Positions 1-13,694 of a stretch of 64,000 bases of DNA are shown here, piece after piece. The DNA lies in contig MPNW01000282.1 in NCBI GenBank assembly GCA_011800805.1, forward strand, positions 26,907 through 90,906, in the 5' to 3' direction. The stretch comes from Hirudo medicinalis (Eukaryota > Annelida > Clitellata > Hirudinida > Hirudinidae). Position 1 is the stretch's first letter. Each line of letters opens with the position of its first letter. The notes under the pieces are model-generated. The model saw only the letters and a program-made list of their open reading frames with translations. It ran no database searches and was not told the origin of the DNA. A program made the position numbers and the translations under genes.

Positions 1-620
1 TTTGAAACTTCTACCACAACTGACTGGGATTCACCTTTCTGGACAACATCTTGTGTGGAATGAACCTGGCCTTCAAGGCTGTTCGAAGTGTTACATTGCA
101 TATCGTCATCTACTTGGTTAGAATCTTTAGGAACGTTATTGTTTTCCATAGCATCTGGATCTGCAATGTGGATCTCTGTCCGAGTGATGGTGGAGTGAGA
201 TATGATATAATCGGCCTTTTGCGAAAGAACTCCGTCAACATTGAAAGGGTTTCCTCCATTTTCATTCCTAAACATTAAATTGTTAAATTTAACGTAAAGA
301 AATTATGAATGTTCTCACCAAAAACCAGAGATAATAAAAATCGTGCAGTACTAATTCCTACAAAACCTTATTTACTTAGACAAACGGCAGGTTACGGATT
401 AGTAAAAAAGTTTTGCCATATATATGGATTTTGCAATGCCTCAGTTTGTAATATCAAAGGTCAAGAATGGATCACGTCCGAAAACGGTCATTCGTAGTAA
501 ACTAACGATCGCTAAGTCGTAAGTGCAAATATTTAAAAAAATACAATTGCAGTAAAATTTCGACGACGACGCTTTGCTTAGAACTAACTTCGAAACTACA
601 ACAGATGTTTCGTCTGCCAT
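1..620 (-). CDS. 5' end of an unidentified protein-coding gene (first two coding exons)
   Basis: I do not recognise this protein. Exon 1 runs 620 to 589 (start MADETSVVVS) and ends at a GTTAGT donor. Exon 2 begins at 267 after a TTTAG acceptor and stays open to the window edge. The splice joins phase 2 to phase 2 and gives K-N-E-N-G-G-N-P-F-N-V-D-G-V-L. About 100 residues are visible. They are hydrophilic, with a short conserved-looking segment (ADYIISHSTITRTEIHIADP) followed by an acidic, Asn/Asp/Gln-rich tail. No signal peptide, membrane segment or catalytic motif is visible. The gene is transcribed away from the cytohesin gene, whose start codon lies 726 bp from this one, so they probably share a divergent promoter region. 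The rest of the gene lies left of position 1. Confidence 0.6.
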
Positions 621-1345
621 GTTGTGAGTTTTCATTCGCCGAGACCAGGGATGACTACCTTAAAGAACTTTAATATAAAGGATGTTATAACTTTTATTCA
701 GAAAAAGTACAACACACCAATTTCTACTAAACTCTTCAATAATATTTTTGTCGCGATTTCAACTCGAGATTAAAGACTCGGAGCACCATAGCCCTATTCC
801 GAAGTGGGCTTCTGAACACCTTCTGTCCAATGGTGCAATTGGATTGCCTAAATTGTATACATGCATTTCATTTTATATCAGTAGCTCACTTTCATTTCAT
901 TCCATTTTAGGCCTTAGTATGCGTTATGCACAACCCTTTAAACGAATAAACAGATTAGCAATTTCTGAATAACTCTCTTCCCAATATTTTAAATTCGGAA
1001 TGAAATGACTTTGCAGTTATCCAATTAGCGTTGCTTATCAAAAAATTATTTGGATAAGTATTTGTTTTATTATTATTATTATTATATAATTCTAAAACCA
1101 TGCTTATTATTACATGAAGAAATCCTTCATACCTGAGAATTTAGCGTTTAGATTTGTGTAGACATTTTCTATTAACCAAATATTTCTCTGATTTATAAAT
1201 TAGTTACAAATGGTTAGGGTTAACCGTAAACTTCCCGCTGTATTATTCTGGGGAAGTGCTTACAAAATATGTTTTTAAACGCGGATGTTCGCTGAAGGAT
1301 ATGTTTGATACTGATCTTTAATTCAGTCCTAATTCACAGTTGACT
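621..1345. promoter_or_regulatory. Divergent intergenic region between the unknown gene and cytohesin
   Basis: This 725-bp stretch lies between two start codons that face away from each other and must hold both 5' UTRs and promoters. I see AT-rich sequence and a short (TTA)n run near 1068-1088, but no clear TATA box at a convincing distance from either start and no ORF of interest. Confidence 0.5.
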
Positions 1346-4300
1346 ATGGCCGAGGAGGACATCACTATTCCATACACAAGTTAATTTTTAATTATTCTTG
1401 TGAACATGTAATGTTGATTGAAAATTTATTTAGTGCATTTTCTAATCAGATTTAAGTCTTGAAGAGAAGGTTCAGTTGGCCAGAATATGTAAGAGGAAAG
1501 AACAACTTATTTTGGAGATAGAGGTAAAGTATCTCTAATATTAGGAAGTTACTAGCTATACAAATATTTGAAGTATTCAGAAGCTAATTATTTGAATGAT
1601 TATCAAGCAACTAAGAGAGGAAATCTTACAAGTCACAAGTGAAATTGAAGCTTATGAAAATAATGAATTAGAGAAGTAAGTTACAGCCATTAAACACTTG
1701 GAAATAGCTGCTTATAAAGCAATAATAAAAAAAAAATTGCTAGCAAATAAAGGATTTTTATTCTTGGGAATGTGCGACACTCAAACTATTTCTTGGTAAA
1801 TAGCCTCATTAATCAAATGATGAGGTAAAACTATTTGAAAAGCATAATATAAATTGTTGAATATTTAATTGAATTATTTTTGAGTCATAATCTCTGAATC
1901 CAAGCTTTGATGAGCTGGTTTGTTTCTTTTTCAACATATTTTGGACTAGTTTATTTATCACACAAAGTTGTGAACTTAAATTCCAGAGAAACTATATAGC
2001 TAATTGTGTTTCAAACTTTCTTTATACCAAGGCACATTATTTTTGAAGAAGCTAGCTGTAAGGTTATTTTTTACAAACAATTTAAAATTTATAGGGAAAA
2101 TCCTCAAGCAAGATATGCTCACATTGGGAAAAAAAAATTTAACATTGATCCATCCAAGGTGATTTGTAAAGTTTATTTGCCAAAATGTTATCTGAGTTAG
2201 TAACTGATTTAAAAATTTAACGAACATTGAAAAAATAAAAATAAATGTAATCAGTAAATGAAATAAGCGATAAAGACGCCATCATCTTACGAGCACAAAT
2301 ACATTTCAACCAAAAGGGCATCGACTACTTGATCGAACACGAGGTCATTGACAACACAGCGGAAAGCATTGCAAAGTTCTTGTACAAGGGAGAAGGTTTG
2401 AGCAAAACTGCCATTGGAAATTATTTTGGAGAGAAGTGAGCCTCAGAGATTTATGCAAATTAGAATGCATAGTATTATTTAGTTATGATAATATTTGTTG
2501 TTATTAAATATAAGCACGTTAATACAAGTTATTGTTATTGCGGTCGCTTTTGGCAAGTTAAATGATGAGTTAAAAATAATTGCACCCTATTTTGTTATAA
2601 TTAATGTTAAAATTAAATTTTTACTAATATTTATGTTAATGTAATAAAAAATGATTACACATTATTTTCATCATAGCTAATATCCTTGATGCTTTTTTTA
2701 TCTTGTTAAATTTTTAAATTCAATTTCCTCAATGGAAGACATGATTTCTGGAATCCATTAAAAAGTTGCATCCGACTGGAGTCGCCTCATTCCAGTGGTC
2801 TGAAGACATCAATTTAAAATTAATTATTTTTTTATAAAAACTCAACAAATAGTTTCATAATTTCTAGTTCCATTTCAAACATTCAACAAATTTGCCCAAT
2901 TTGCTTCAAAAATAGAAGATTGAAAATAAGATTATTTAAGGAATAATTCCTAATTTTATTTGTCTTTTACTTTCATATCAGGGATGACTTCAACATTGAG
3001 GTTCTCAAGACTTTCATTCTACTCACAGATTTCGAGGGAATGCCTCTGATGGATGCTTTTAGGTTTAACACAAGCTTATTTGTTGTTGTGGTCGGGTGGC
3101 TTTTACAACCCTGTCGGTTGTTATCGGCTAATTAATTATTGGTCATGCAGATATTAATTAATTTCATTTAGTAATTTCAACGATAATTGACGGGTAAATG
3201 TCGAGCCAATTGTCGTTCGCCAGGCATTACTTGTCGGGATTTCGTCTGCCCGGCGAGGCTCAGAAAATCGACAGAATTGTAGAAAAATTCTCTGAAAGAT
3301 ACCACGAACAGAATCCAGACTTCTGCAAACATCCAGGTCAGTTGTTAATATTGAAAAAAAAGTCAATTATGCTAATTACCTGCGACATTTGCAACGCATC
3401 ATTTGAAGTCATCTGATAAATTGCCCGTTCATAATTGGGAAGTAGTTATTGATTTATGGCTGTAGATGGATGTTTTCCATGATGATCTTATTAGACGGCA
3501 AAGCCCAAGTCTACATTCGTATTTATTTCCGACCCAAAATTTCCTTTCAGTTGTTTCTTGTTTCATGATTTCAATTTTTTCAATGATTTCTCATGTTTCA
3601 AACTGTACTCTTTGTAGACAACTGCTACATTCTTTGCTACTCCATCATCATGATGAACACATGCCTCCACAACATCAACGTCAGGGACAAACCTTCCGTG
3701 GAACAGTTCATCTCCATGAATCGAAACATCGGAGAAGGAGGAAACTTTCCGGACGAACTGCTCAGGGTGAAGATCGCTCGGCCGAGCTGCTCGACCTTGG
3801 AAGCTGTTTTCAGAATTATTTTAAGTTTTTGTTGTTTACTTCAGGGCATCTACGAAAGCATAAAAAATGAGCCTCTGAAGTTGATAGATGACAGCGACAG
3901 CGACCTCATGCTGACATTCTTCAACCCCGTCAAGGAGGGTTGGCTCTGGAAACAAGGCAAGTTGAAGGGTCATAACTGGTCAATTGAATATTAATTGCTT
4001 GTTCACTTTCTAGGAGGTCGAGTTAAGAGCTGGAAATGGAGATGGTTCATTTTGAATGACAATTGTTTGTATTATTTTGAGACAATGGAGGTCAGCTGTA
4101 TGCATTTTGTTGGAATAAATATTTTGAACAATACATTGAAATACTGAATTATTGATCAATCTGCATCATTTGTAGGACAAAGAGCCAAAAGGAATCATAC
4201 CTCTGGAAAATGTCCAGGTGAGAGAAGTACCGAGCACTCACAGGCAGCACTGCTTTGAAATTCATTCCAAGGGAAATGATGTCATCAAGGCATGCAAGAC

Positions 4301-4788
4301 CAATTCGGAAGGGAAAGTTGTTGAAGGTTGTAGTGCAAAAAAAAAAAAATAACACATTCTTTTAGTATGTTAGGCATTTTTAATGTTTTGAACATCAAAG
4401 AGAATTTTGAACTATCAAATGAAAAGAAATAATTGATCCATTTCTTTCCTCCAAATACCAAACATCCAGGGAAACACAATGTTTACAAGATGAGCGCACA
4501 AACCTCGGACGACAGAGAAGAGTGGATTCGAGCCATAAGGTAGGTTTCCTCTTTTAACAATAGCTGTCATGAATGCTTCATCGGCTTTACTTATAAGTTG
4601 TCATAATTAAGATTTGGAAGCAGTATATTGTCATGAATGCTGTGCAAATAATCATTCAGAAAATCATTTATACATATTTTCATTATGTGTTATGTCAAAC
4701 TCCAACAATGTTTCTTAGGACCAGCGTCAGCGACAACCCATTCTACGCGATGCTCGCGAGTCGACGGAAAAAGGCTTCCGAGGGGTGA
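1346..4788 (+). CDS. CYTH: Cytohesin (Arf guanine nucleotide exchange factor), 13 coding exons, complete
   Basis: Exons: 1346-1379, 1450-1523, 1608-1675, 2095-2158, 2317-2435, 2982-3062, 3224-3336, 3618-3766, 3845-3956, 4014-4090, 4176-4326, 4470-4539, 4719-4788; 1182 nt, 393 residues, close to the ~400 usual for the family. Order: N-terminal coiled coil (residues ~10-60), Sec7 domain (~70-250) and PH domain (~260-380) with a short basic tail (SRRKK). The Sec7 active-site motif [12 protein letters not shown] is intact, including the glutamate that expels GDP from Arf. The PH loop reads KQGGRVKSW, the diglycine form, which in mammals gives high selectivity for PI(3,4,5)P3. Cytohesins activate Arf1/Arf6 at the plasma membrane in trafficking and insulin/EGF signalling. 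Intron 9 has a GC donor. The gene converges on RagA. Confidence 0.97.
3957..4013 (+). other. 57-nt GC-AG intron in cytohesin at the PH-domain glycine switch
   Basis: The exon ends CAAG and the intron starts GCAAGT, the preferred context for GC donors. The only nearby GT (GGCAA then GTTGAA) would put a TAA in frame in exon 10. The acceptor reads TTCTAGGAGGTC, so a second AG lies three bases downstream (NAGNAG type). The first acceptor gives two glycines and the second would give one. In mammals the same junction holds the alternatively used 3-nt exon that decides between 2G and 3G cytohesins (remembered family knowledge). Confidence 0.8.
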
Positions 4789-5470
4789 ATCGACATCGAA
4801 CCAACAACAAAATCGTAATATACAAGGGACTTGATAGACAGCTAATCACATAAATTCGTTACGCTGAAGACTGACGTATTCCCTACTGCAGGTTCGGTGA
4901 TCGTGAGAGGATATTTTTCACAAAGTGCAATCAAATCATTGACATTAGTTTTCCTTAAGTTGCAATTCCAAGGCCAGCTTGATGAGAATGATATTAATTT
5001 CCATAGAAAATACTCTGGTTTTGGATTGCAGACGATCGACTTTTGCCGCCTTACTTTGTTTTGACCTTCGGCAGGTGCTTGCAATCAGATCCGAGCTTCA
5101 TTTGAATTATGCAAATTTCTTGATTTTTGTATTCATTTGATACTCAGTTTGTTGTTTTTTTTGACATTCCACTTCAATTAAATTAAAAGTTTCTTATTGA
5201 GAAGTTCTGAATCACTTTTATTTCGAACAAGGAGAATCACAATATTAATTTTAAACATGTTCACTTAAAACAGGCAGTTCTCAAATTTCAACAACGCCAC
5301 CGATTTAGAAAACTCGGTGGATAATAGCTGTCGTGCAAAACACATCTAAAATGACTGTTCCCTCCCAAGTCAACAAGGTTTAAAAAGATCACCAAATGAA
5401 AAGATAAAACTCACGCAAGATTAACAAATAGTTAAGTTATTATCAACAATTGGCATAAAATGCCGATTAC
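4789..5470. other. Convergent 3' UTR region of cytohesin and RagA
   Basis: No coding signal is seen. On the plus strand two ATTAAA poly(A)-type hexamers lie near 5172-5187. On the minus strand a canonical AATAAA lies at 5217-5222, about 250 bp after the RagA stop. The two transcripts therefore probably end within about 50 bp of each other or overlap slightly. Confidence 0.5.
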
Positions 5471-7699
<2,229 letters not shown>

Positions 7700-8439
7700 C
7701 GCCTATAAAATGTCGTTCAAAACCATAAAGGAATCGCGTAATACAAAAGGCCACCGATAACAACCAGGTCTAGCCAGCTAGTAAATATAAATACAGCAAA
7801 AGTAATAAAACATTGTTATCGTCGATTATAAAAATCAGTTGTTTTTTATATTTTTAATTAGAACTATTAAAATATATCAAATTTGTACTCTATCTTAAAT
7901 TATAGAAGTTTACAGATTATTCGGTTTGGTTTTTTTGAGATTTAAATATTTTCACAATTAATTAATTTTTAACTAAAAACATATATAGTTAGCGCTACAA
8001 AAACAGATAACGCCCCTGAAATTCCGAAATTCCAAAACTCTAAAAACTTTTTATTTCTATTATGTTCTCAGGGTTCTCAGGGCTCCTATAAACATAAGCC
8101 GTTGCAAATGAATGATAGATTGTTTCGAAATTGAGTCAACATCTAATGCTGTTGCTTTGGTGTACTTAGTATTACAAAGTAATATTACTTATCATTTAAT
8201 GTTTTCCAGACACTAGCCAGACTAGCTCCGCCAAACTGTCCAGCTAATTTCTCACATTTTTTGTTTCGAAATCTTTTTAACTAGCTCAACTTTATTATGA
8301 ACGGGGCTTGATTATTTACTAGCCAATGAGATTATTGAAGAAATGACATTTATTTTGAGTTTTAAAACTAGCTATGCTGTATGCAAGTTTAACTAAATAG
8401 AATATGACTTAGTTATATTATTTATAACAGTTTTATAAA
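7700..8439. promoter_or_regulatory. Divergent intergenic region between RagA and TICRR
   Basis: A 740-bp stretch with both start codons pointing outward. It is AT-rich, and I see no ORF, repeat or recognisable box. If the TICRR N-terminus is incomplete (see that entry), a further upstream exon could lie here. Confidence 0.4.
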
Positions 8440-11400
8440 ATGGAACATTTTAATAAATCGACTTACATAATTGTCTATGTTTACATTCTTCAAAACAAGG
8501 CGGGTGCGGTTGTGCGTTGTGATTTCAATGAAATTCTGGATGTAATTTATAAAAAGGAGATGCATGTACCGACATTAAACTTAAGGATCCAAGTGTTGCC
8601 AGCTTTTGCACCTCTAAAGTAGGAATTGATGATTCTGCAATAAATCGTGTGCAAAAAGCTTATTTAATAATAATAGTTAATTTATAATGCGCCATTTGCA
8701 TAGCGTCAGAGGCGCCTTATTTACTACATTTAATTTTGCAGAGCTTTTATTTTGATAGATTTATTACATTATCTTAGTGCAGGTCATCTGCATATTGGTA
8801 GATGTTTTTTGCCTTTGCTTGCTGGATGTTTAGATAGGATTAATTAAATCTTAATATCAATGCCATTAAATATTTTTATTTGACAAATATTATTTCGGAA
8901 GATCTAATTCGATGGTCTTGCTTTATGCTTACAGCAGAAAAAAGAAATTTGTGAAAGAATGTCTTATGCTGAATGTTGAATCAAATTTGTTTACTCTTCA
9001 TCTGGAGAGAGTCCAGTTACCAAAGAGAGTTGTAAATTCCCTTCCCAATATTTTAAAAATTGATGACTCTGACGAGGCACAAAAAGTTAAGGAAAACAAC
9101 GAACACATTGGGAAATCTCTAAAATGTTTGGCAACCTTTTCTGTTGGTGCAATTCCTCTTTCGTGGAAACAATCTGTGATGTTTGCTGTCATTTCTGACA
9201 CGAATCCTGAGGACAAGCTTCAGTCGAGTGCAAAGTTTTCTCAGTTCCTCAACTTTCTTGTCGAGATAAATCAGAATCTAGTTGGTGAAGTGTTTTATAC
9301 TCAAGTTGATGCTATTTACTTGTATTTTTTCTGCTGATTAGAATATATAATGAATCGACAACTATGAAATTATTTTTTTGATATTAGATTATAGACCTAA
9401 ATGGTGAGTTGGCCATACTCCAACCCATGTCTTCTTCCCTGGCCACTTTGACGTGCCTCAAGGAGGCATTTCATGGACCTATGAAGAAGTTGTTTGAGTT
9501 GCAGAACGTTCAACACTTGTCGAAGAAGATGGTGGCCACGTTGCTGGATGAAGTGATGTCATTAAAAAATAACCTGACAGTTTCTCAACAAGGTATCTAT
9601 TTTTAATTTTTAAATTTTGTTAAAAATTTATTTAATAAAATTATTGCTTCCCCTAGATGAAGGCGGCGAAAGAAACGCCGTAGAACCTCGAGCCGAAGTT
9701 ACGCTCGTGAATCCAATTCGAACGAACCAGAAATCAGTAAAAGTACGTGATCTAAAATTTCAATTAAATTAAACAACTTATTGTTTTTATTATTGTTGTT
9801 GTCTTTGTTGTTATTATTTCACTATTGCACTATATATTTTCACTGACTCAAAAGTTAGGAAGGACTCAGAGCAATCGAAGTATTGGAAGTGCCACAAACC
9901 AAGTGGAAACAGGAATAGGAAATGTTTCCATGGGACCCAGGAGACCCAAGAGGCCTCTCGAGGATCCGGACGGCATGAAGTCGCCGAAGAGGATGAAGAA
10001 GTCTTATGAATCTCCCCAGAAGAACCAGAGTGGGTATCTTAATCTGTCGTGCCTTTGCTTTCTAAACTGGTTTTATTAAGTTTCTTTTAAAAAATTAAAG
10101 TTTTGCGAGGATTGAAGATGAACATCTGTCCACAATTGCATTGCAGCTCTGAGGCCATCGAAGCTGTCGAGGACGAAAAGTGCAGCCTCGTGGAGAGGTC
10201 AGTTGATCCTCGAGAAAAGCAAGGAAATGAGGCAGAAAAGTTTTATGGCCGACGACGACGGCAGTTCCTGCCTCAGCACGTCGCAAGGAGACTCGTTTGG
10301 AAAATCTGGAAATAATGCAGCAACTTCACCTTCTGGCGCTGAGGAACAAGTCATAAATGGAATCTCAGGTTCAGTTATTTTATTAATGGAACTTCTTGAT
10401 TTGTTACATTCTGATAGTTTGACTTTAACCATTTCTAATGTATGTAATAAGTCATGCAATGTAATGTGACTTAGATGAAATTGTTGAACAGAGTTGAAGA
10501 CGAAGGAAGATCTTCTAGAGTTCCTCCATAAGATGTACGAAAAAGCTTTTGAAGAAGAAGGTGCTCCCGTGACTGCCGCTCAAAATATCGTCAGAGCCGC
10601 GATTCAATACTTCGCCCGACACGTGAACTCTCATGAAAGTTGCTCCAACAATGGACTGGTTTTGGTAAAGTTTTGGCAACAATCACACATTCAACAATGC
10701 AACGATCGACATGATTTCAATCTTTAACAGGAAGAAACGTACAAGTTACTCACGGAAAACATCCTGTCGAGCAATTTACAAATCAGAGACAAATACGTGA
10801 TCGAGAACACGCAAGAAGTCGACGAATTTAAGTTGAAAGAGTAAGTTTCCTTAGCTCGTTTTTACACGTTCGATGATGGCATGTCGGATGTCAAATTGAT
10901 TTGATATTGAATTGAAATTGAATTCTTTATTAGATTGCAACTGCAGTGTCTTTTGTATTGTGAGGTGGATTCTGCGTGCTCTTCGACCAAGATTTGTTGC
11001 GACTCCATGGAACCCAGACACGAGAAGGTGGTGCTTGTGGAATTCGCCGTTCGATTTCAACCTTTTAAAATACTTTCGTTCCACCTCGATTCTTGGAATT
11101 GTACATTTTTTCTTTGGTTTATTTATTTTTTAATCGTCTCAGGTCGTGGCCATGCTGAGGACGATGTCTTTCATCAAGGACACCAACTTCCTGTCAATGT
11201 TTTTAAACACCGCCATGCTCGAAAAGTAAGGAAGCCAATTTCTTTAGACACGATTCCGTGACCTTCGTGCGGATATTCGCCAGCTATTAATTTCGCTTTT
11301 GTTTTATTTTGCGATTAAGGCCACCAGATGATTTAATTACCATCGATTAATTGACGTCCGCTAATTCCAGCTACCATCGGAGCAGTCCGAGATTCTTGTA

Positions 11401-13138
11401 CAAAATCTACGACAGTCTCATCCATCCTCTTCCGATCCAACTGGAGTACCTCATGTCCCCCGATAAGTTGGAAGATGACTTTCTCCTGGCATCTCCTATT
11501 AATACAGAGTCCATCGCTTCCTTGATCACCAATCCGAAGGTGGAAAGCAATGAAATGGGACTCGATCAGCTCCTTCAGATGGAAAAACAAACCAGGTGAG
11601 AAGCTCGAGTGTACATTGTTATAATGGATGGGAGTTGTAGCATGCTTAGAAGGTTGCATTCCTGCAAGAGTCAGTATGAGCAACAGTCGTTGTATGTTAG
11701 CTTTTGTAAGTTCAATTTAAAAATTAAGTTTATTTAAGTTAATTATTTATTAAAATTGTACAATGAAGTGTTGAGATGCCCAATTGATTTTAGCACCTAG
11801 ATTTTCATCTTAGTTAAATTAAATCAACGTCATTGTTCTAATTAGTTTGCAATCGTTTAATCAGGTTATCGAGTAAGAATCAGAGGAGTATTTCTTTCAC
11901 ACAGGCACCTCGCATGAAAATAGAACTACCCTCTAAGAAGGCTCCACAAGTAGGATGGCCTTAAAAAATGTTTGAATACGAAAAGAATATTCAACGATGC
12001 ATTTAAAATTTTAGCAGCAGAGAAGGTCTGAGAGAATAGCAGGCAGTACAAAGCTCCTTGGCAATGAGGGTCGGTATTTAAATATCACCTAAATTATCAT
12101 AATTATTATATTGTCGTCACGTGCTTAACCATTGTTGCTTTTCAATCAGAGAAAGATCACAAGTCAAAGGTCAGAAGGTCTCTTTTCAACGACAACAGGT
12201 CTCCGGAACCTTCTCCTAACAAGAAGCATCGGACGCCAGTCAAAAGTGAGAATTGACAGTCGAAGCGCTCCACAAATGATTTCATCTGACTTCGTTGATT
12301 CAATTTAGCGATGCCTGCACATTACGTGCTGAAGACGAAACAAGTGAAGGAAACGCCGGTCGGTAGACAAGGGGTCAGCCGTTATTTGAGGAAACAGGAA
12401 AAGTTGCTGCAAAATCTGAGTTCTTCAGACGTCACTTTCGTTGAAGAAACACCGGAGAAGGATTCGGGAGGTTGGTACAAATTGTTGGTAGGAGCATCAC
12501 TTTGTTGACATTAACAGCAATTAATGAGCAGATATTATTGATATTATACATCATTTATTCATTCATTGAATTAACTTTTTTTATCAGTTGATGCATCGTT
12601 CACTCAGCCAGAAGCCAAACTAGACATTTCTGCCTCATTCTACTCCACCAAGCACATGACTGCAAGATTTGCACATTTAGAAAAGAGGATGACAGAAACC
12701 AGGCCAGAATTCTTAGAGCAGATTCCAGTTCAGTTATCTTTAAGTCAGGTGGCACAGCCTCTAAAATCACCGAAAAGGAGAGTGACCGCGCGGATGCTCT
12801 TTGGTTCTCCCGTCAGCCCGAGCCCCCAAAAGTCCGTCCTGAAGACAATTGTCGAAGAAAAAATGGATTACTCTGGCAAAACTCACAAGTCACCCCAGAG
12901 TCCACCATTCAGAAGTCCAAGGAGACAACAACAAACATTCAAAACCCCTGAAAATGTGAAGTCTCCCAAAACTAAAGACATGCCCGAAAAGTTGTTAAAG
13001 GTGCGAAGGGCCATTCTGATGACACCAAGTCCGACCAGGAAATCTTCGGGCCCTAAAATTACTTCTCCAAAGTCTCTTGGCCTTAGGACACCAAGCCCTC
13101 GAAAATTGACAGCTGCCAACACACCGAGAAAGTCTTAG
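8440..13138 (+). CDS. TICRR: Treslin/TICRR-like replication initiation factor (metazoan Sld3), 16 exons
   Basis: Exons: 8440-8618, 8902-9304, 9388-9592, 9657-9742, 9855-10029, 10147-10368, 10492-10664, 10731-10840, 10934-11027, 11143-11225, 11371-11595, 11865-11949, 12015-12069, 12150-12245, 12309-12470, 12588-13138; 2904 nt, 967 residues, about half the vertebrate length. Recognised by the central Sld3/Treslin domain (LKTKEDLLEFLHKMYEKA near residue 425, then MLRTMSFIKDTNFLSMFL), the segment RSISFTQAPRMKIELPSKK, and KVRRSLFN. A segment holding KETPV and, about 30 residues on, VEETPEK corresponds to the two CDK sites that bind TopBP1. The C-terminus (exon 16) is rich in SP/TP sites and basic residues and looks disordered. 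Treslin loads Cdc45 at licensed origins. The N-terminal vertebrate-type domain is not recognisable; the first ~60 residues and the exon 2 donor (9289 or 9304) are uncertain. Confidence 0.88.
8681..8722 (-). repeat. SINE-like 3' tail inside TICRR intron 1
   Basis: The minus strand here reads GGCGCCTCTGACGCTATGCA and then AATGGCGCATTATAAA. It shares at least 19 identical consecutive bases (GCGCCTCTGACGCTATGCA) with the tail of the tRNA-derived element at 55415-55600, in the opposite orientation. It is probably a truncated copy of that family. Confidence 0.6.
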
Positions 13139-13694
13139 ACTCTAAATTGGTTCTTATAAATAGAGATTGCATTTTATCTAATTTATTTGGGTGGTCACCC
13201 ACATATGACCACTGTAAATTTGTAACTGCTGTAACAATTATTTTAAATAATCTTTGAAATCAACTTTGGACGAATAATCTTCATGGATATTTATTTTCAA
13301 CCTATTTATAAGATGGTTAACAAATTAAGCCATTCTCATGCCTAAGGAAATGAACAAATTGTTTTGAAAAGTTATCACAGACAAAAAATGGTCTAAAATA
13401 ACTAAGCTACAATCATGTCTGGTTCTCAAAAAGAATTATAAAATAAGGTTTTCAACCTAAAAACAAAAATCAGAGATCAAAATGTTATGCAGTAAATGAG
13501 ATTAGAGATCAATCAACAGATGATATCGAAGTTGTAATGTTCCTAGTTTTGATATTGTGATATGCTGCTTAGTTTCGTGTCGAGCGTGTCTAAAAGCAGC
13601 AAATAGAAAATTAATTTAGTTTGTTCAGCTTTAAAATGAAAGTTTGGTGTAAAAAAGAATGCAGGCAGAAAGATCTGCATTTGAGATTGGTCAG
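13139..13694. other. Convergent 3' region of TICRR and ABHD8
   Basis: The two stop codons face each other across 556 bp. Sequence is AT-rich. A TTTATT on the plus strand near 13290 gives an AATAAA poly(A) signal on the minus strand for ABHD8. Nothing else is seen. Confidence 0.4.
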
